Shown: piece after piece, positions 54,678 through 63,210 of the stretch
Position numbering within the stretch: position 1 is the stretch's first letter
Layout of the letters: the number at the start of each line of letters is the position of its first letter
Source: Hellea balneolensis DSM 19091
GTDB lineage: Bacteria > Pseudomonadota > Alphaproteobacteria > Caulobacterales > Maricaulaceae
NCBI RefSeq assembly: GCF_000428525.1
Contig: NZ_AUAC01000002.1
Coordinates: 62,001-126,000 of the forward strand
DNA: 64,000 bases
Direction of reading: 5' to 3'
Made by a program: the position numbers and the translations under genes
The notes under the pieces: generated by a model
Told to the model about the DNA's origin: nothing
What the model saw: the letters and a program-made list of their open reading frames with translations, nothing else
Database searches by the model: none

Positions 54678-56567
54678 TTAATCGATGCCCTCGGCAATTT
54701 TAGCGGCCTCGAAACGCTCCAATGCTTCAAGCCACTCAAGCTCTAGGTTTTCAATCAATTTTACTAACTCTACACGTTCTTTTCCAAGTTTTACCGCTTT
54801 ATCGGGATTTAAAGTAAAGATGTCGCTAACAGACAGCTCTTTATCTATGACAGGAATGCGAATTTTAGCTTTTTCTATTCTTTCTTCTAAATTCTCATAG
54901 GCTTTCTTGAGTGGAGAAATTCGTTTGCGGGCCTCGGCGGCATATTTACGCGATTGTTTCCGGGCGTCACCTTCGCCAGAATTCGCTTTCTTATTTGAAC
55001 GGTCTTTTTCTAGTTGAAGTGTTCTATAATCTTCTAAAGACCCATCATATGTACTTACAGTCCCTCTATCAACGAGCCAGAGCCTGTCTACAACGGCCTC
55101 CAATAAATTTCTGTCATGTGATATAATCAAGACAGCGCCCTCATAAGCATTGAGAGACTTTATCAGTTCGGCCCGGCTATCAATGTCGAGGTGATTAGCG
55201 GGTTCATCCAAAACAAGAAGGTGAGGTTTATGAAAGCCAATCAATGAAAATAATAGACGTGCTTTTTCACCTCCTGATAAATCACCTGCAGCGGTCTCGG
55301 CGTTTTTTACGCCCAGGCCAAATTGTGCCAACCTTGACCGTCTCTGCGCTTCTGTGGCCTCAGGCATGAGTTCTAAAATGTGATCATAAGCAGAGGCGAG
55401 GGGATTTAGACTATCGATCTGGTGTTGAGCAAAATATCCAATACGCAATTTCTTATGACGTTTTATAAAACCCTCTTGAGGAAGAAGGTCTCCCATAACA
55501 CCCTTTGCAAAGGTAGATTTGCCTTCTCCATTCTTGCCTAATATCCCAATTCTGTCATCGGGGTCTATTCTCTGATTGAGGCCGCGCAAAATGACTATAT
55601 CCTCTGCATAGCCTAGCTTAACCTCATCAAACCGAATAATTGGCGGGCTCAGTTGCCTCTCAGGACCCGGAAGGTCTATAGGCGCTATAGGGTCGCTAAT
55701 AATCGTGGCGACAGGCTGCATTTTTTCGAGTCTTTTGACACGGGACTGTGCCTGTTTAGCTTTACTGGCTTTGGCACGGTTACGAATGACGAATGCTTCT
55801 AGCCGCCGTCTTTCATCCTCTTGTTTGCCTAAAAGCGCCATATTCAATCGATTTTGTTCGGCCAAGGCCGCTTCAAAACGATCATATCCACCTGTGTAAC
55901 TAAACAGCTTTCCGTCTCTGAGATGGGCAATATGTGTAACGGCTTTGTTTAAAAAATCCCTGTCATGAGACACAATCAATGCGGTCCCGGAATAGGTGCG
56001 AATATGAGCCTCAAGCCACACCGCGCCCTCAATATCCAGATAGTTTGTAGGTTCGTCCAATAACAGCATATCCGGCTTTGCAAACAACATGGCGGCAAGC
56101 GCAACTCGCATCCGCCAACCACCGGAGAAATCAGAGCAGGGGCGCTGTTGGTCTTCCCCGGAAAACCCAAGGCCTGATAATATAGCTCCGGCTCTCGCTT
56201 CGGCGCTGTAGGCTTCAATATCTGCGAGGCGTGTATGTATCGCCGCTATGCGCAAAGGCTCTTTTGCGGTTTCGGCTTCTCTCAACAGAGAGGCGCGTTC
56301 TTTATCTGCAGCCAAAACAGTGGCCATAAGGCTTTGGGGACCGCTGGGCACTTCTTGATCTACCGCGCCTAAGCGCATGTTTTTGCGTAAGTTTATTTCG
56401 CCGTCATCGGGAGATATTTCACCTTTTATCAAGCGAAAGAGTGTTGATTTACCTGTACCATTGCGCCCGACAAGACCAACTTTGTGGCCTTGTGATATGG
56501 CGAGCGTCGCCTTGGTAAAAAGCGGACGACCCTCAATGCGATATGTTAAATCATTGATATGAAGCAC
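54678..56567 (-). CDS. ABC-F family ATPase (Uup/YheS-like)
   Basis: 629-residue soluble protein with two ABC domains and no membrane part, of the ABC-F translation-factor group. Domain 1 has Walker A GRNGTGKSTLF (about 35), signature FSGGWRMRVALA and Walker B LLLDEPTNYLD. Domain 2 has GKNGEGKSTFAK, signature LSGGEKARLLF and VLDEPANHLD. The linker between them (about 240-300) is basic and helical (RRRLEAFVIRNRAKASKAKQAQSRVKRLEKM), and the last 80 residues form a coiled coil. These are the features of ribosomal E-site binders such as YheS/Uup. Confidence 0.9.
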   Translation of the reverse strand: MLHINDLTYRIEGRPLFTKATLAISQGHKVGLVGRNGTGKSTLFRLIKGEISPDDGEINLRKNMRLGAVDQEVPSGPQSLMATVLAADKERASLLREAETAKEPLRIAAIHTRLADIEAYSAEARAGAILSGLGFSGEDQQRPCSDFSGGWRMRVALAAMLFAKPDMLLLDEPTNYLDIEGAVWLEAHIRTYSGTALIVSHDRDFLNKAVTHIAHLRDGKLFSYTGGYDRFEAALAEQNRLNMALLGKQEDERRRLEAFVIRNRAKASKAKQAQSRVKRLEKMQPVATIISDPIAPIDLPGPERQLSPPIIRFDEVKLGYAEDIVILRGLNQRIDPDDRIGILGKNGEGKSTFAKGVMGDLLPQEGFIKRHKKLRIGYFAQHQIDSLNPLASAYDHILELMPEATEAQRRSRLAQFGLGVKNAETAAGDLSGGEKARLLFSLIGFHKPHLLVLDEPANHLDIDSRAELIKSLNAYEGAVLIISHDRNLLEAVVDRLWLVDRGTVSTYDGSLEDYRTLQLEKDRSNKKANSGEGDARKQSRKYAAEARKRISPLKKAYENLEERIEKAKIRIPVIDKELSVSDIFTLNPDKAVKLGKERVELVKLIENLELEWLEALERFEAAKIAEGID

Positions 56568-56656
56568 GGATGCTGACTAACAGTCCTTTACATATAGTCA
56601 ATCCGCCGTTATCGGGTGCGCAAAATTAGATTTAAGCCAACAAATAGGAGCTTTCC

Positions 56657-57079
56657 ATGGCTGTTCAACGTACATTCTCTATTATCAAACCTGACGCAAC
56701 GGCACGTAACATCACGGGCAAAGTCAATGCCAAGATCGAAGAAGCGGGTCTGCGTATTGTTGCGCAAAAGCGGGTTCAGCTTTCAGAAGAGCAAGCTGGC
56801 GGTTTTTATGCGGTTCACAAAGAACGTCCTTTTTACGGCGACCTCGTCAAATTTATGATGTCAGGACCTGTGGTAGTTCAAGTCTTAGAGGGCGAGAACG
56901 CGATTGCTGAATACCGTAAAGTTATGGGCGCAACAAACCCGGCAGAAGCTGATGCAGGGACAATTCGCGCTGAATTTGCGCAGAGTATTGACGCCAATAC
57001 GGTTCACGGGTCAGACGCCCCTGAAACAGCCGCCGAAGAAATTAAGTTTTTCTTCTCGGATGACGAAATTGTAGGGTAA
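56657..57079 (+). CDS. ndk: Nucleoside diphosphate kinase
   Basis: Transfers the gamma phosphate between nucleoside triphosphates and diphosphates through a phosphohistidine. The 140 residues show [12 protein letters not shown]-type [15 protein letters not shown] and the catalytic His117 in [16 protein letters not shown]. Both flank the usual KxxRP-loop equivalent [24 protein letters not shown] precedes the ATG. It is divergent from ABC-F and followed by a strong bidirectional terminator. Confidence 0.97.
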   Translation: MAVQRTFSIIKPDATARNITGKVNAKIEEAGLRIVAQKRVQLSEEQAGGFYAVHKERPFYGDLVKFMMSGPVVVQVLEGENAIAEYRKVMGATNPAEADAGTIRAEFAQSIDANTVHGSDAPETAAEEIKFFFSDDEIVG

Positions 57080-57101
57080 GCTTTTGACTCTAAAGCAAAA
57101 G

Positions 57102-57131
57102 AAAAGGCTGGGTTTTTGACCCAGCCTTTTT
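57102..57131. terminator. Bidirectional rho-independent terminator
   Basis: AAAAGGCTGGGT-TTTTG-ACCCAGCCTTTTT is a perfect 12-bp stem with a T-run on the plus side and an A-run (T-run for the opposite strand) on the other. It lies between the converging ndk and TadG-like genes, 22 nt past the ndk stop, and can serve both. Confidence 0.93.
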
Positions 57132-57154
57132 CAATGCGTGAATAACCCGTATTT

Positions 57155-58777
57155 TTATGAAGAGATACGGATGATCTCTTTGATGATCGTATTACCAATA
57201 CGGTCAAAAGCTTCGTCAAGCGCTGTGGTGTTATCGGCTGTAATGAAGTTTCTGTCACTACTTGCGCAATATTGGAGCATACTCTTAGCAAGGTTCGTGC
57301 TTTCTACAGAGTCAGAGTAGTTATACTGGCCATTGCTTGGGTAAGGCGAGTAAGCTCCAGGGCGGTTGGCCCACTCATTCGTCTCAAACTGCCCTGGGAC
57401 AAGGGCGAAACCAATTGTGAAGACTTCTACGCCGGCTGCATGTAAAGTATCACATTGGGCTCTACTCGCAATATTGGCAGGAACATCAAATTCACCTTCT
57501 GTCCACTCCGAACCCGGCGATTCTTCACCATAACTATATTCATATCCGCTGTAGCGCGTTTCATATTCAGCGGGTGTACAGACCTCGCGTTGCGATGGAG
57601 TCGGATTTGAATAGACTCTATAAGGTCCATAACGTCTGTGACGCCTATTATAGGGTGTAATCTGTTCGTCATCCCATTCTCCGAACCAATAAACACCATA
57701 CCAGTCATAATCATACATGCGTTGATAACGATTTTCATATTCGCATTGCTCAGGCACTGTTTCGACTTGATTCGTTGTATAGTCACTCAAGCCTTCAGTC
57801 GTTTCGCGGCCGGTGACATAACGTCTCCACGTTTCAGTATTTTCACGATCCACCCATTCCAAATTTCCCGCATTTTTACCATCCGTCATTAAGATAACAA
57901 ACTTAAGTGGCGTTTTGCCCGGGTTTTCTAAAGCATGAACTGCGGGCTCATTAACGTTAAGCCAAGTATTGGCAACGATAAGAGGTGGTGTCGAATTTGT
58001 TGACCCCACTGGTGTCATAGCGTCAAGCTGGCTATCTGAGATGACGCCCCAATCCATTTGTTTTGTTCGTGAGGAAATGATTTCACCATCAAATGCCATC
58101 ATACCTGTACGAAGAACTCTTGGTCCATTCTCGACAGTTTGCGGCCCAACACTCTCATCAAGTAGGGCCATGAAATTCTTTGCCCCTCTCTTTAAACCGT
58201 CCATGCGGCGTTCCGCTTCTGGCGGGGCATTGCCATCAGAATCGATAGGTAGGTCGTCAAATGCCATTGACCCAGAGTTATCAAGGACCAAGACAACACT
58301 GGCAGGATCCTGAATATCTTTTTCAAAATATTTTACAACGCTTTCAGCTCTAAACTTCAACTCATTAAAGCCTAAAATCTGCATAAGAGTTGGGTTTGTA
58401 TACCCTTCAACGACAGCTTTAGCCTCACGCTTTACATTGTCATATACGATATTGACGCTGACGCCCTCAGCACCATCGATAACCCAATTACGATAATCAT
58501 AACCAAGCTCGTCTGCCGTATATTCCCCTATGAGACCGTCTTCTCGGCTCTTGGGTAGTTCTTCGAAATTCTTTACATAAATCGCTGCTGCCAATGCCGT
58601 TGTATCGGCAATTGTTTGCGAGCGTGCATCGGCACTCGTTAGCATAGCAAAGTCGAGTGCAGCGCCCATTGCCCCAATAATTGCTGTAAGGCTCAGCGCC
58701 CATGAAAGGGCGGCTACGCCGCTTTCATCGCGCCTGAACCTTTTCAATATGTTGTTTGCTTTGTTTATAAAAGCCAT
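57155..58777 (-). CDS. TadG-like protein with von Willebrand factor A domain
   Basis: Secreted or membrane-anchored pilus-type protein. The N-terminus has a TadE/TadG-like membrane segment (RFRRDESGVAALSWALSLTAIIGAMGAALDFAM), as in Flp pilus assembly proteins. A von Willebrand factor A domain follows, with the MIDAS motif VLDNSGSMAFD at about 165-172 and FVILMTDGKNAG. A 70-residue insertion at about 347-416 holds 15 tyrosines, and the C-terminal half completes the VWA fold. I use the second ATG (58777): a GGAACAGG sequence precedes it, and the first ATG has none. The usual tad genes are not adjacent, so this is an orphan copy. Confidence 0.85.
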   Translation of the reverse strand: MAFINKANNILKRFRRDESGVAALSWALSLTAIIGAMGAALDFAMLTSADARSQTIADTTALAAAIYVKNFEELPKSREDGLIGEYTADELGYDYRNWVIDGAEGVSVNIVYDNVKREAKAVVEGYTNPTLMQILGFNELKFRAESVVKYFEKDIQDPASVVLVLDNSGSMAFDDLPIDSDGNAPPEAERRMDGLKRGAKNFMALLDESVGPQTVENGPRVLRTGMMAFDGEIISSRTKQMDWGVISDSQLDAMTPVGSTNSTPPLIVANTWLNVNEPAVHALENPGKTPLKFVILMTDGKNAGNLEWVDRENTETWRRYVTGRETTEGLSDYTTNQVETVPEQCEYENRYQRMYDYDWYGVYWFGEWDDEQITPYNRRHRRYGPYRVYSNPTPSQREVCTPAEYETRYSGYEYSYGEESPGSEWTEGEFDVPANIASRAQCDTLHAAGVEVFTIGFALVPGQFETNEWANRPGAYSPYPSNGQYNYSDSVESTNLAKSMLQYCASSDRNFITADNTTALDEAFDRIGNTIIKEIIRISS

Positions 58778-58876
58778 GATCCTGTTCCCATTTCCCACAA
58801 TGTACCCAAAACGATTTTGGGGTGTAACTGCCTGTGATTTAATGGGTAGGCCCTTAAATGGGCTTAGGATTTGTCG

Positions 58877-58892
58877 TTAACAAATGTCTAAC
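58877..58892. promoter_or_regulatory. CtrA-box-like sequence upstream of the TadG-like gene
   Basis: TTAA-CAAATGT-CTAAC resembles the alphaproteobacterial CtrA consensus TTAA-N7-TTAAC with one mismatch. It lies about 100 nt before the start of the minus-strand pilus-type gene, in the largest intergenic gap of the window (163 nt), which otherwise holds only a weak GCCC/GGGC hairpin at 58850-58863. A single degenerate match can arise by chance. Confidence 0.3.
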
Positions 58893-58940
58893 GGCGTATA
58901 TCTGATACTATAGTTAATAAGCTCTGTATTTTTGCTTTGG

Positions 58941-59522
58941 CTAGCTTTGAATGCGTTTAGCTACTTTTTTCAAAGCTTTGGGGTATACTGACTGCTCCAA
59001 GGGCAATAGCCTGTAGGCCAAGCTCTCAGCTGTATCATCATCATAAATATTGATCTCATGTTGAAGAATGGTCTCTCCGCCATCAAGTTCAGCTGTTACA
59101 TAATGTACAGTGCAGCCATGCATATCATCGCCAGCATTGAGAGCGCGTTGATGCGTATTAAGCCCTTTATATTTAGGCAATAAAGAGGGGTGAATGTTCA
59201 ATAAGCGGTTTTCCCATCGATTAACAAACCAAGGTGTTAAAACACGCATAAAACCAGCACAGCAAACAAGCTCGATTTGAGCGTCTTTCAAAGTTGCATG
59301 CAAAGCGGCTTCGAACTTTTTGCGAGAGGGGAATGCTTGATGGTCAATTGCTAGCGCCTCTACGCCCAGACTTTTAGCTTTCTCAAGCCCTGCAGCGTCT
59401 GGTATATTAGAGATCACCAACGTAATTTCAGCAGGGAAATCTTTATCTTGGGCGGCCTTTGTTAAAGCGACCATATTTGAGCCGCGACCTGATATTAAAA
59501 CAGCTGTTCTTATTTTACGCAT
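58941..59522 (-). CDS. purN: Phosphoribosylglycinamide formyltransferase PurN
   Basis: Third step of purine synthesis, formylating GAR with 10-formyl-THF. The 193 residues show [13 protein letters not shown] at the start, [31 protein letters not shown] with the catalytic His, and [17 protein letters not shown] with the catalytic Asp. The frame is open further upstream, but the ATG at 59522 fits the family and overlaps purM by 8 nt (ATGCGTAA), showing translational coupling. Confidence 0.96.
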   Translation of the reverse strand: MRKIRTAVLISGRGSNMVALTKAAQDKDFPAEITLVISNIPDAAGLEKAKSLGVEALAIDHQAFPSRKKFEAALHATLKDAQIELVCCAGFMRVLTPWFVNRWENRLLNIHPSLLPKYKGLNTHQRALNAGDDMHGCTVHYVTAELDGGETILQHEINIYDDDTAESLAYRLLPLEQSVYPKALKKVAKRIQS

Positions 59523-60534
59523 TTTTGAGTTGGCCAATGACCCATGACGGCTCTCCTGCCGCTTCGAGACGCTCAAGAACGGCTGTCATGTTTTCTGGTT
59601 TTATTGCCAGAACCATGCCTATTCCGCAATTAAAGGCTCGTTGCATTTCTGGTTCGGCAACATTTCCAGTCTCTTGTAACCAGCTAAAAACTGACGGGCG
59701 TGGGAATGATGACATATCAATATCATACCTGAGTGACTTTGGTAGCATGCGCGGCGTGTTCTCTGTAATACCGCCTCCTGTAATATGCGCCAGTCCAGTA
59801 ATCAGGCCATCTTTAATCAGGGGTAGAACAGATTTAACATAAAGTTTGGTCGGTGTGATGAGCGCTTGGCCTAATGTTTGATTTTCTGAAAATGGTGAGG
59901 GATCATTCCAGCTTAAGCCGGAAAGATCTACAATTTTCCGAATCAATGAGTAGCCGTTTGAATGCGGTCCACTTGAAGATATACCTATCAACACATCCCC
60001 GGCTTCCATGTCGTTGTGACGCGGTAACATGTCATCGCGTTCAGCCGCACCAACGACAAATCCTGCAAGATCGAAATCATCCCCTTCATACATGCCCGGC
60101 ATTTCGGCCGTTTCGCCGCCAATCAGCGCTGCGCCAGAGTCTTTGCATCCTTGCGCAATACCGGAGATAACAGCCGTAGCTTTTTCTGTATCCAGACGTC
60201 CAGTGGCAAAATAATCAAGAAAAAACAGAGGCTCAGCACCATTTGCTAAAATATCATTGACGCACATGGCCACCAAATCAATGCCGACTGTGTCCAAAAT
60301 ACCTGTATCAATCGCGATACGCAGCTTTGTGCCAACACCGTCAGTTCCTGAAATCAGAACAGGGTCTCTAAATCCCGCGGCTTTTAGATCAAAAGCGCCC
60401 CCAAACCCTCCAATTGATCCATCTGCTCCCGCACGGCGTGTCGCTTTTACGAGTGGTTTTATGCGGTCAACGAGGCGGTCTCCGGCGTCAATATCAACAC
60501 CTGCATCCGCGTAAGTCAGGCCTTTATTTGGCAT
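59515..60534 (-). CDS. purM: Phosphoribosylformylglycinamidine cyclo-ligase PurM
   Basis: Fifth step of purine synthesis, ATP-dependent closure of FGAM to AIR. The 339 residues include [64 protein letters not shown] and [16 protein letters not shown]. The ATG at 60534 is chosen over an in-frame TTG two codons upstream because GGATGA lies 7-12 nt before it. Pairs with purN downstream and is divergent from DUF2066. Confidence 0.96.
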   Translation of the reverse strand: MPNKGLTYADAGVDIDAGDRLVDRIKPLVKATRRAGADGSIGGFGGAFDLKAAGFRDPVLISGTDGVGTKLRIAIDTGILDTVGIDLVAMCVNDILANGAEPLFFLDYFATGRLDTEKATAVISGIAQGCKDSGAALIGGETAEMPGMYEGDDFDLAGFVVGAAERDDMLPRHNDMEAGDVLIGISSSGPHSNGYSLIRKIVDLSGLSWNDPSPFSENQTLGQALITPTKLYVKSVLPLIKDGLITGLAHITGGGITENTPRMLPKSLRYDIDMSSFPRPSVFSWLQETGNVAEPEMQRAFNCGIGMVLAIKPENMTAVLERLEAAGEPSWVIGQLKNA

Positions 60535-60665
60535 ATTCAATCATCCATATTTTTACTGCTTAGAACCGTAAATCGGTCACATTTTCAAGCAATAAGCTTT
60601 ATCTAAACTGTTATTGAGCGCTTATAGGACTTTGCAAAGGGGATAAAGCGGGTTATCGCGGGATT

Positions 60666-61679
60666 ATGAAATACTTTATTACGTTATTGTCTGTTTGCTT
60701 TGCATTGTGGTTGTCAGGTTTTGCCCAAGCCGATGATCCTTTCACGGTGACCGGCATTCCTGTCGATGCAACCGGTTCAACGCCTATTGAAGCCCAAACT
60801 CTGGCTATTCGTGACGGACAAGCACGCGCCGCAAATATTTTACTCGAACGCCTCACAATCGAAGGAGAACGCCTGTCCAAAGGCACGACCCCCGTATCAG
60901 AGGACAATGCTGCGAAAATGATACGCGCCATGGAAATCGATAATGAGAAACGCTCATCCACGCGCTACTTGGGTGATATCTCAGTCGCCTTTAATCCGAG
61001 CGCCATGCAAGCCTACATAAACCAGTCAGGCTTGACGATGGTCTCATCACAATCCAGAGACCGTTTGGTTCTGCCGTTATCAAATGGTCAATTAAATACA
61101 TCGTCAATTTGGTTCCAAGCCTGGGAGAAGAGCGGGTCACAACATGCGCTCACACCCGTAAAACCAATATCCGTAGATCAGGCGGCATCATTACCCGTAT
61201 CATCAGAGGCTCTTGCCGCACGCAATATGAATGCGCTTAAGCAAGTTGGAGCGATGTTTAATGTACAACAGCTCCTTATTGCCGATGATTTAGGCGGAGT
61301 AGTCAAAGTTACGGATATCGCACTTGATAGTGGCAATCAGCAAAATTTTAACGTAAGCGGCGGCCCATCCGCCGTTATATCTAAACTTGAATCTGACTGG
61401 AAAAGTGCCGCTGTAAGTGTAGCGGCCAATGCGGTTGATATGCCCGTCTCGGTTCTCTATTCATCTCACCGTCAGTGGCTTCGTCTGAAAGAAGCGATAA
61501 ACGGGTCAGCGCAGATTCAAGACGCACGTCTCGATGCTCTATCAAAGGATGGCGCGGTTATGACCCTTACTTATGGCGGAGATATGGGGCGCCTACGCAA
61601 TGAGCTAGCTTTCAAGGGCGTAAGTCTCAAGGAAGATCCCGAGCTCGGCGTTGTCCTAAGTCCTTCGGGACGCTTTTAA
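60666..61679 (+). CDS. DUF2066 family exported protein
   Basis: 337-residue protein with a signal peptide (KYFITLLSVCFALWLSGFAQA) and the DUF2066 domain in the first two thirds (VTGIPVDATGSTPIEAQTLAIRDGQARAANILLERL). Function is not established. In many proteobacteria this family sits between purM and hda, exactly as here. It ends 6 nt before hdaA on the same strand, so the two are probably co-transcribed. Confidence 0.88.
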   Translation: MKYFITLLSVCFALWLSGFAQADDPFTVTGIPVDATGSTPIEAQTLAIRDGQARAANILLERLTIEGERLSKGTTPVSEDNAAKMIRAMEIDNEKRSSTRYLGDISVAFNPSAMQAYINQSGLTMVSSQSRDRLVLPLSNGQLNTSSIWFQAWEKSGSQHALTPVKPISVDQAASLPVSSEALAARNMNALKQVGAMFNVQQLLIADDLGGVVKVTDIALDSGNQQNFNVSGGPSAVISKLESDWKSAAVSVAANAVDMPVSVLYSSHRQWLRLKEAINGSAQIQDARLDALSKDGAVMTLTYGGDMGRLRNELAFKGVSLKEDPELGVVLSPSGRF

Positions 61680-61685
61680 GGCGCG

Positions 61686-62324
61686 GTGAATACACCACCG
61701 CAAATACCGCTTGATCTTTCGCCTGAGCCGGCACCGTCATTTTCCAACTTTCTGTTAAGTGACAGTAATAGATCGGCTGTGAAAACACTCATGGCGTGGC
61801 CAGATTGGCCTTCACCAATAATATTGCTGCTAGGGCCGCAAGGCAGTGGTAAGACGCATTTGGGTCAAGCATGGGCCTCTAAAAGCAAAGGTGTCTTCGT
61901 TGATGAGGCGAGCGTCTTGACTGAAGCTGACCTTTTTGAGGTTATGAATAAAGCCCTGAATGGCGAAATCTCGGGTTTATTATTAGCCGACAAACATTCC
62001 CCGACTGATTGGGGCATAAGTCTTCCTGATTTGCGTTCTCGCTTGACGAACACCCCTGTTATTACGCTCCAAGAACATGATGATGAAATATTAGAACCCA
62101 TTATTCGCAAGCTTTTTGAAGATAAGGGTCGAGTCGTATCCCAAGACTTAATCACATATCTGCTGAAATATCATGAGCGTAGCGTTTCTGCTCAGCGTGA
62201 TCTCGTCAAGGCATTAGAGGCCGCAGCGCAACGTCAAAAAGCTGACATCACCAAAGCTTTCGCGGCCAAATACCTAAAGAGGCGATCAGAACGGGACTTG
62301 TTTACCGTCCCAGGCGAAGAGTGA
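61686..62324 (+). CDS. hdaA: Regulatory inactivation of DnaA protein HdaA
   Basis: 212-residue DnaA-like AAA+ protein of the Hda group. With the replication clamp it stimulates ATP hydrolysis by DnaA to prevent re-initiation. A clamp-binding motif QIPLDL sits at residues 6-11, matching the QL-x-LPL type motif of Hda. Walker A is GPQGSGKTH at about 50-58, and a Walker B-like VFVDEAS follows. It lacks the DNA-binding domain of DnaA. The start is GTG. Its last 39 nt overlap the convergent SDR gene. Confidence 0.87.
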   Translation: MNTPPQIPLDLSPEPAPSFSNFLLSDSNRSAVKTLMAWPDWPSPIILLLGPQGSGKTHLGQAWASKSKGVFVDEASVLTEADLFEVMNKALNGEISGLLLADKHSPTDWGISLPDLRSRLTNTPVITLQEHDDEILEPIIRKLFEDKGRVVSQDLITYLLKYHERSVSAQRDLVKALEAAAQRQKADITKAFAAKYLKRRSERDLFTVPGEE

Positions 62325-63032
62325 CCCACTATCTTTTGGTTCAATCTGTTCAATCACCTCTAGGAGTTTCTCAGCGCTATATTCAGGCGTGAATAATTTA
62401 CCCTCGGGGACATTGCTTTGGAAGGGTTTTGAGAGGCCCGTATCAACTGTACCGGGATGCAGTCCAATAATAACGGTCTCTTTAAAGCGGCGGCCAAATT
62501 CTATTGAAAGCGTTTTCAAAATCATATTCAATGCGGCTTTTGAAGCGCGGTAAGCATACCAACCTCCAATGCGATTATCAGAAATAGACCCAACTCTGGC
62601 AGATAATGCCGCCAAAACAGCCTTACCGTCACGACGCATCAGGGGAAGAAAGTGTTTCGCTGTAACTGCAGGGCCAAAGGTGTTGACAATAAAACTCTGA
62701 TTAAACGCCTCTAATGACATGGCGCGCATGTTTTTCTCTGGCGCAATGCCCTGTCCTTGCAAAAGACCTGTTGCTATGATGCATAGATCAAATACACCCG
62801 TTTCACGCAAAGCTTCCGCTGCCGCCTCGATGCTCGTTTCATCTGTAAAATCAAATGTGAGGTTGGCCACTTTAGGTGAGGGATGACTTTGCCCTTGGCG
62901 GGAAAGCGCATAAATTTGGCTAACCTGCTCTGAAGCTGCAAGCTTTTCTACAAAGGCTGCGCCAATGCCGCCGGTCGAGCCGACAATAACGACTCTTAAA
63001 TTAGTTCCCATGGAGGGCAAAAGTTTTGTCAT
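62286..63032 (-). CDS. Short-chain dehydrogenase/reductase (SDR)
   Basis: 248-residue Rossmann oxidoreductase, closest in look to CsgA/C-factor-like SDRs. Nucleotide binding is at [17 protein letters not shown] (about 15-31). The catalytic Tyr-Lys pair is in [14 protein letters not shown] (Tyr about 155), with the Ser supplied by [10 protein letters not shown] before it. [14 protein letters not shown] follows. Substrate not predictable. Its start overlaps the DUF2256 gene by 4 nt, and its end overlaps hdaA by 39 nt. Confidence 0.9.
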   Translation of the reverse strand: MTKLLPSMGTNLRVVIVGSTGGIGAAFVEKLAASEQVSQIYALSRQGQSHPSPKVANLTFDFTDETSIEAAAEALRETGVFDLCIIATGLLQGQGIAPEKNMRAMSLEAFNQSFIVNTFGPAVTAKHFLPLMRRDGKAVLAALSARVGSISDNRIGGWYAYRASKAALNMILKTLSIEFGRRFKETVIIGLHPGTVDTGLSKPFQSNVPEGKLFTPEYSAEKLLEVIEQIEPKDSGSLFAWDGKQVPF

Positions 63033-63166
63033 GATTTCGACCTCTTACACTTTTGAGAACAATAACGAACTTCGTCCCAAACTTTTTCCCATTTCTTACG
63101 CCAGGAGAATGGACGCCCGCATGTAGCACAGTCTTTTTGAGGAAGATGAAGTTTTTTATGAGCCAT
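63029..63166 (-). CDS. DUF2256 small zinc-ribbon-like protein
   Basis: 45-residue protein. Read directly from the minus strand: [20 protein letters not shown], then a Trp/Lys-rich middle and a final YCSQKCK. The two CxxC-like pairs (CATC, CSQKC) and [12 protein letters not shown] are the DUF2256 pattern. It overlaps the SDR start by 4 nt (ATGA) and is divergent from the photolyase-like gene, with 44 nt between the two ATGs. In many proteobacteria DUF2256 accompanies this photolyase family, so a joint role is suspected but not known. Confidence 0.9.
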   Translation of the reverse strand: MAHKKLHLPQKDCATCGRPFSWRKKWEKVWDEVRYCSQKCKRSKS

Positions 63167-63172
63167 ATTTAA

Positions 63173-63204
63173 TATACGCATCAAATGCGGGACTCGTGCG
63201 TATA
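63173..63204. promoter_or_regulatory. Inverted repeat in the DUF2256/photolyase divergent promoter
   Basis: TATACGCA (63173-63180) and TGCGTATA (63197-63204) are perfect inverted 8-mers separated by 16 nt in a 44-nt divergent space. TATAAT at 63201-63206 would make an ideal -10 for the plus gene, but it ends only 4 nt before that gene's ATG. Transcripts would then be leaderless or the true start codon lies further on. A mirrored TATATT occurs on the minus strand. A shared operator for light or stress control fits the layout. Confidence 0.45.
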
Positions 63205-63210
63205 ATAATT

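Noticed and set aside
57427-57786. 119-residue alternative frame in the tyrosine-rich part of the TadG-like gene
   Set aside because: It is a frame shift of the compositionally biased insert. The MIDAS and VWA frame continues through it without interruption.
58850-58863. GCCC/GGGC hairpin as the purN terminator
   Set aside because: Short stem and no T-run in the minus-strand direction.
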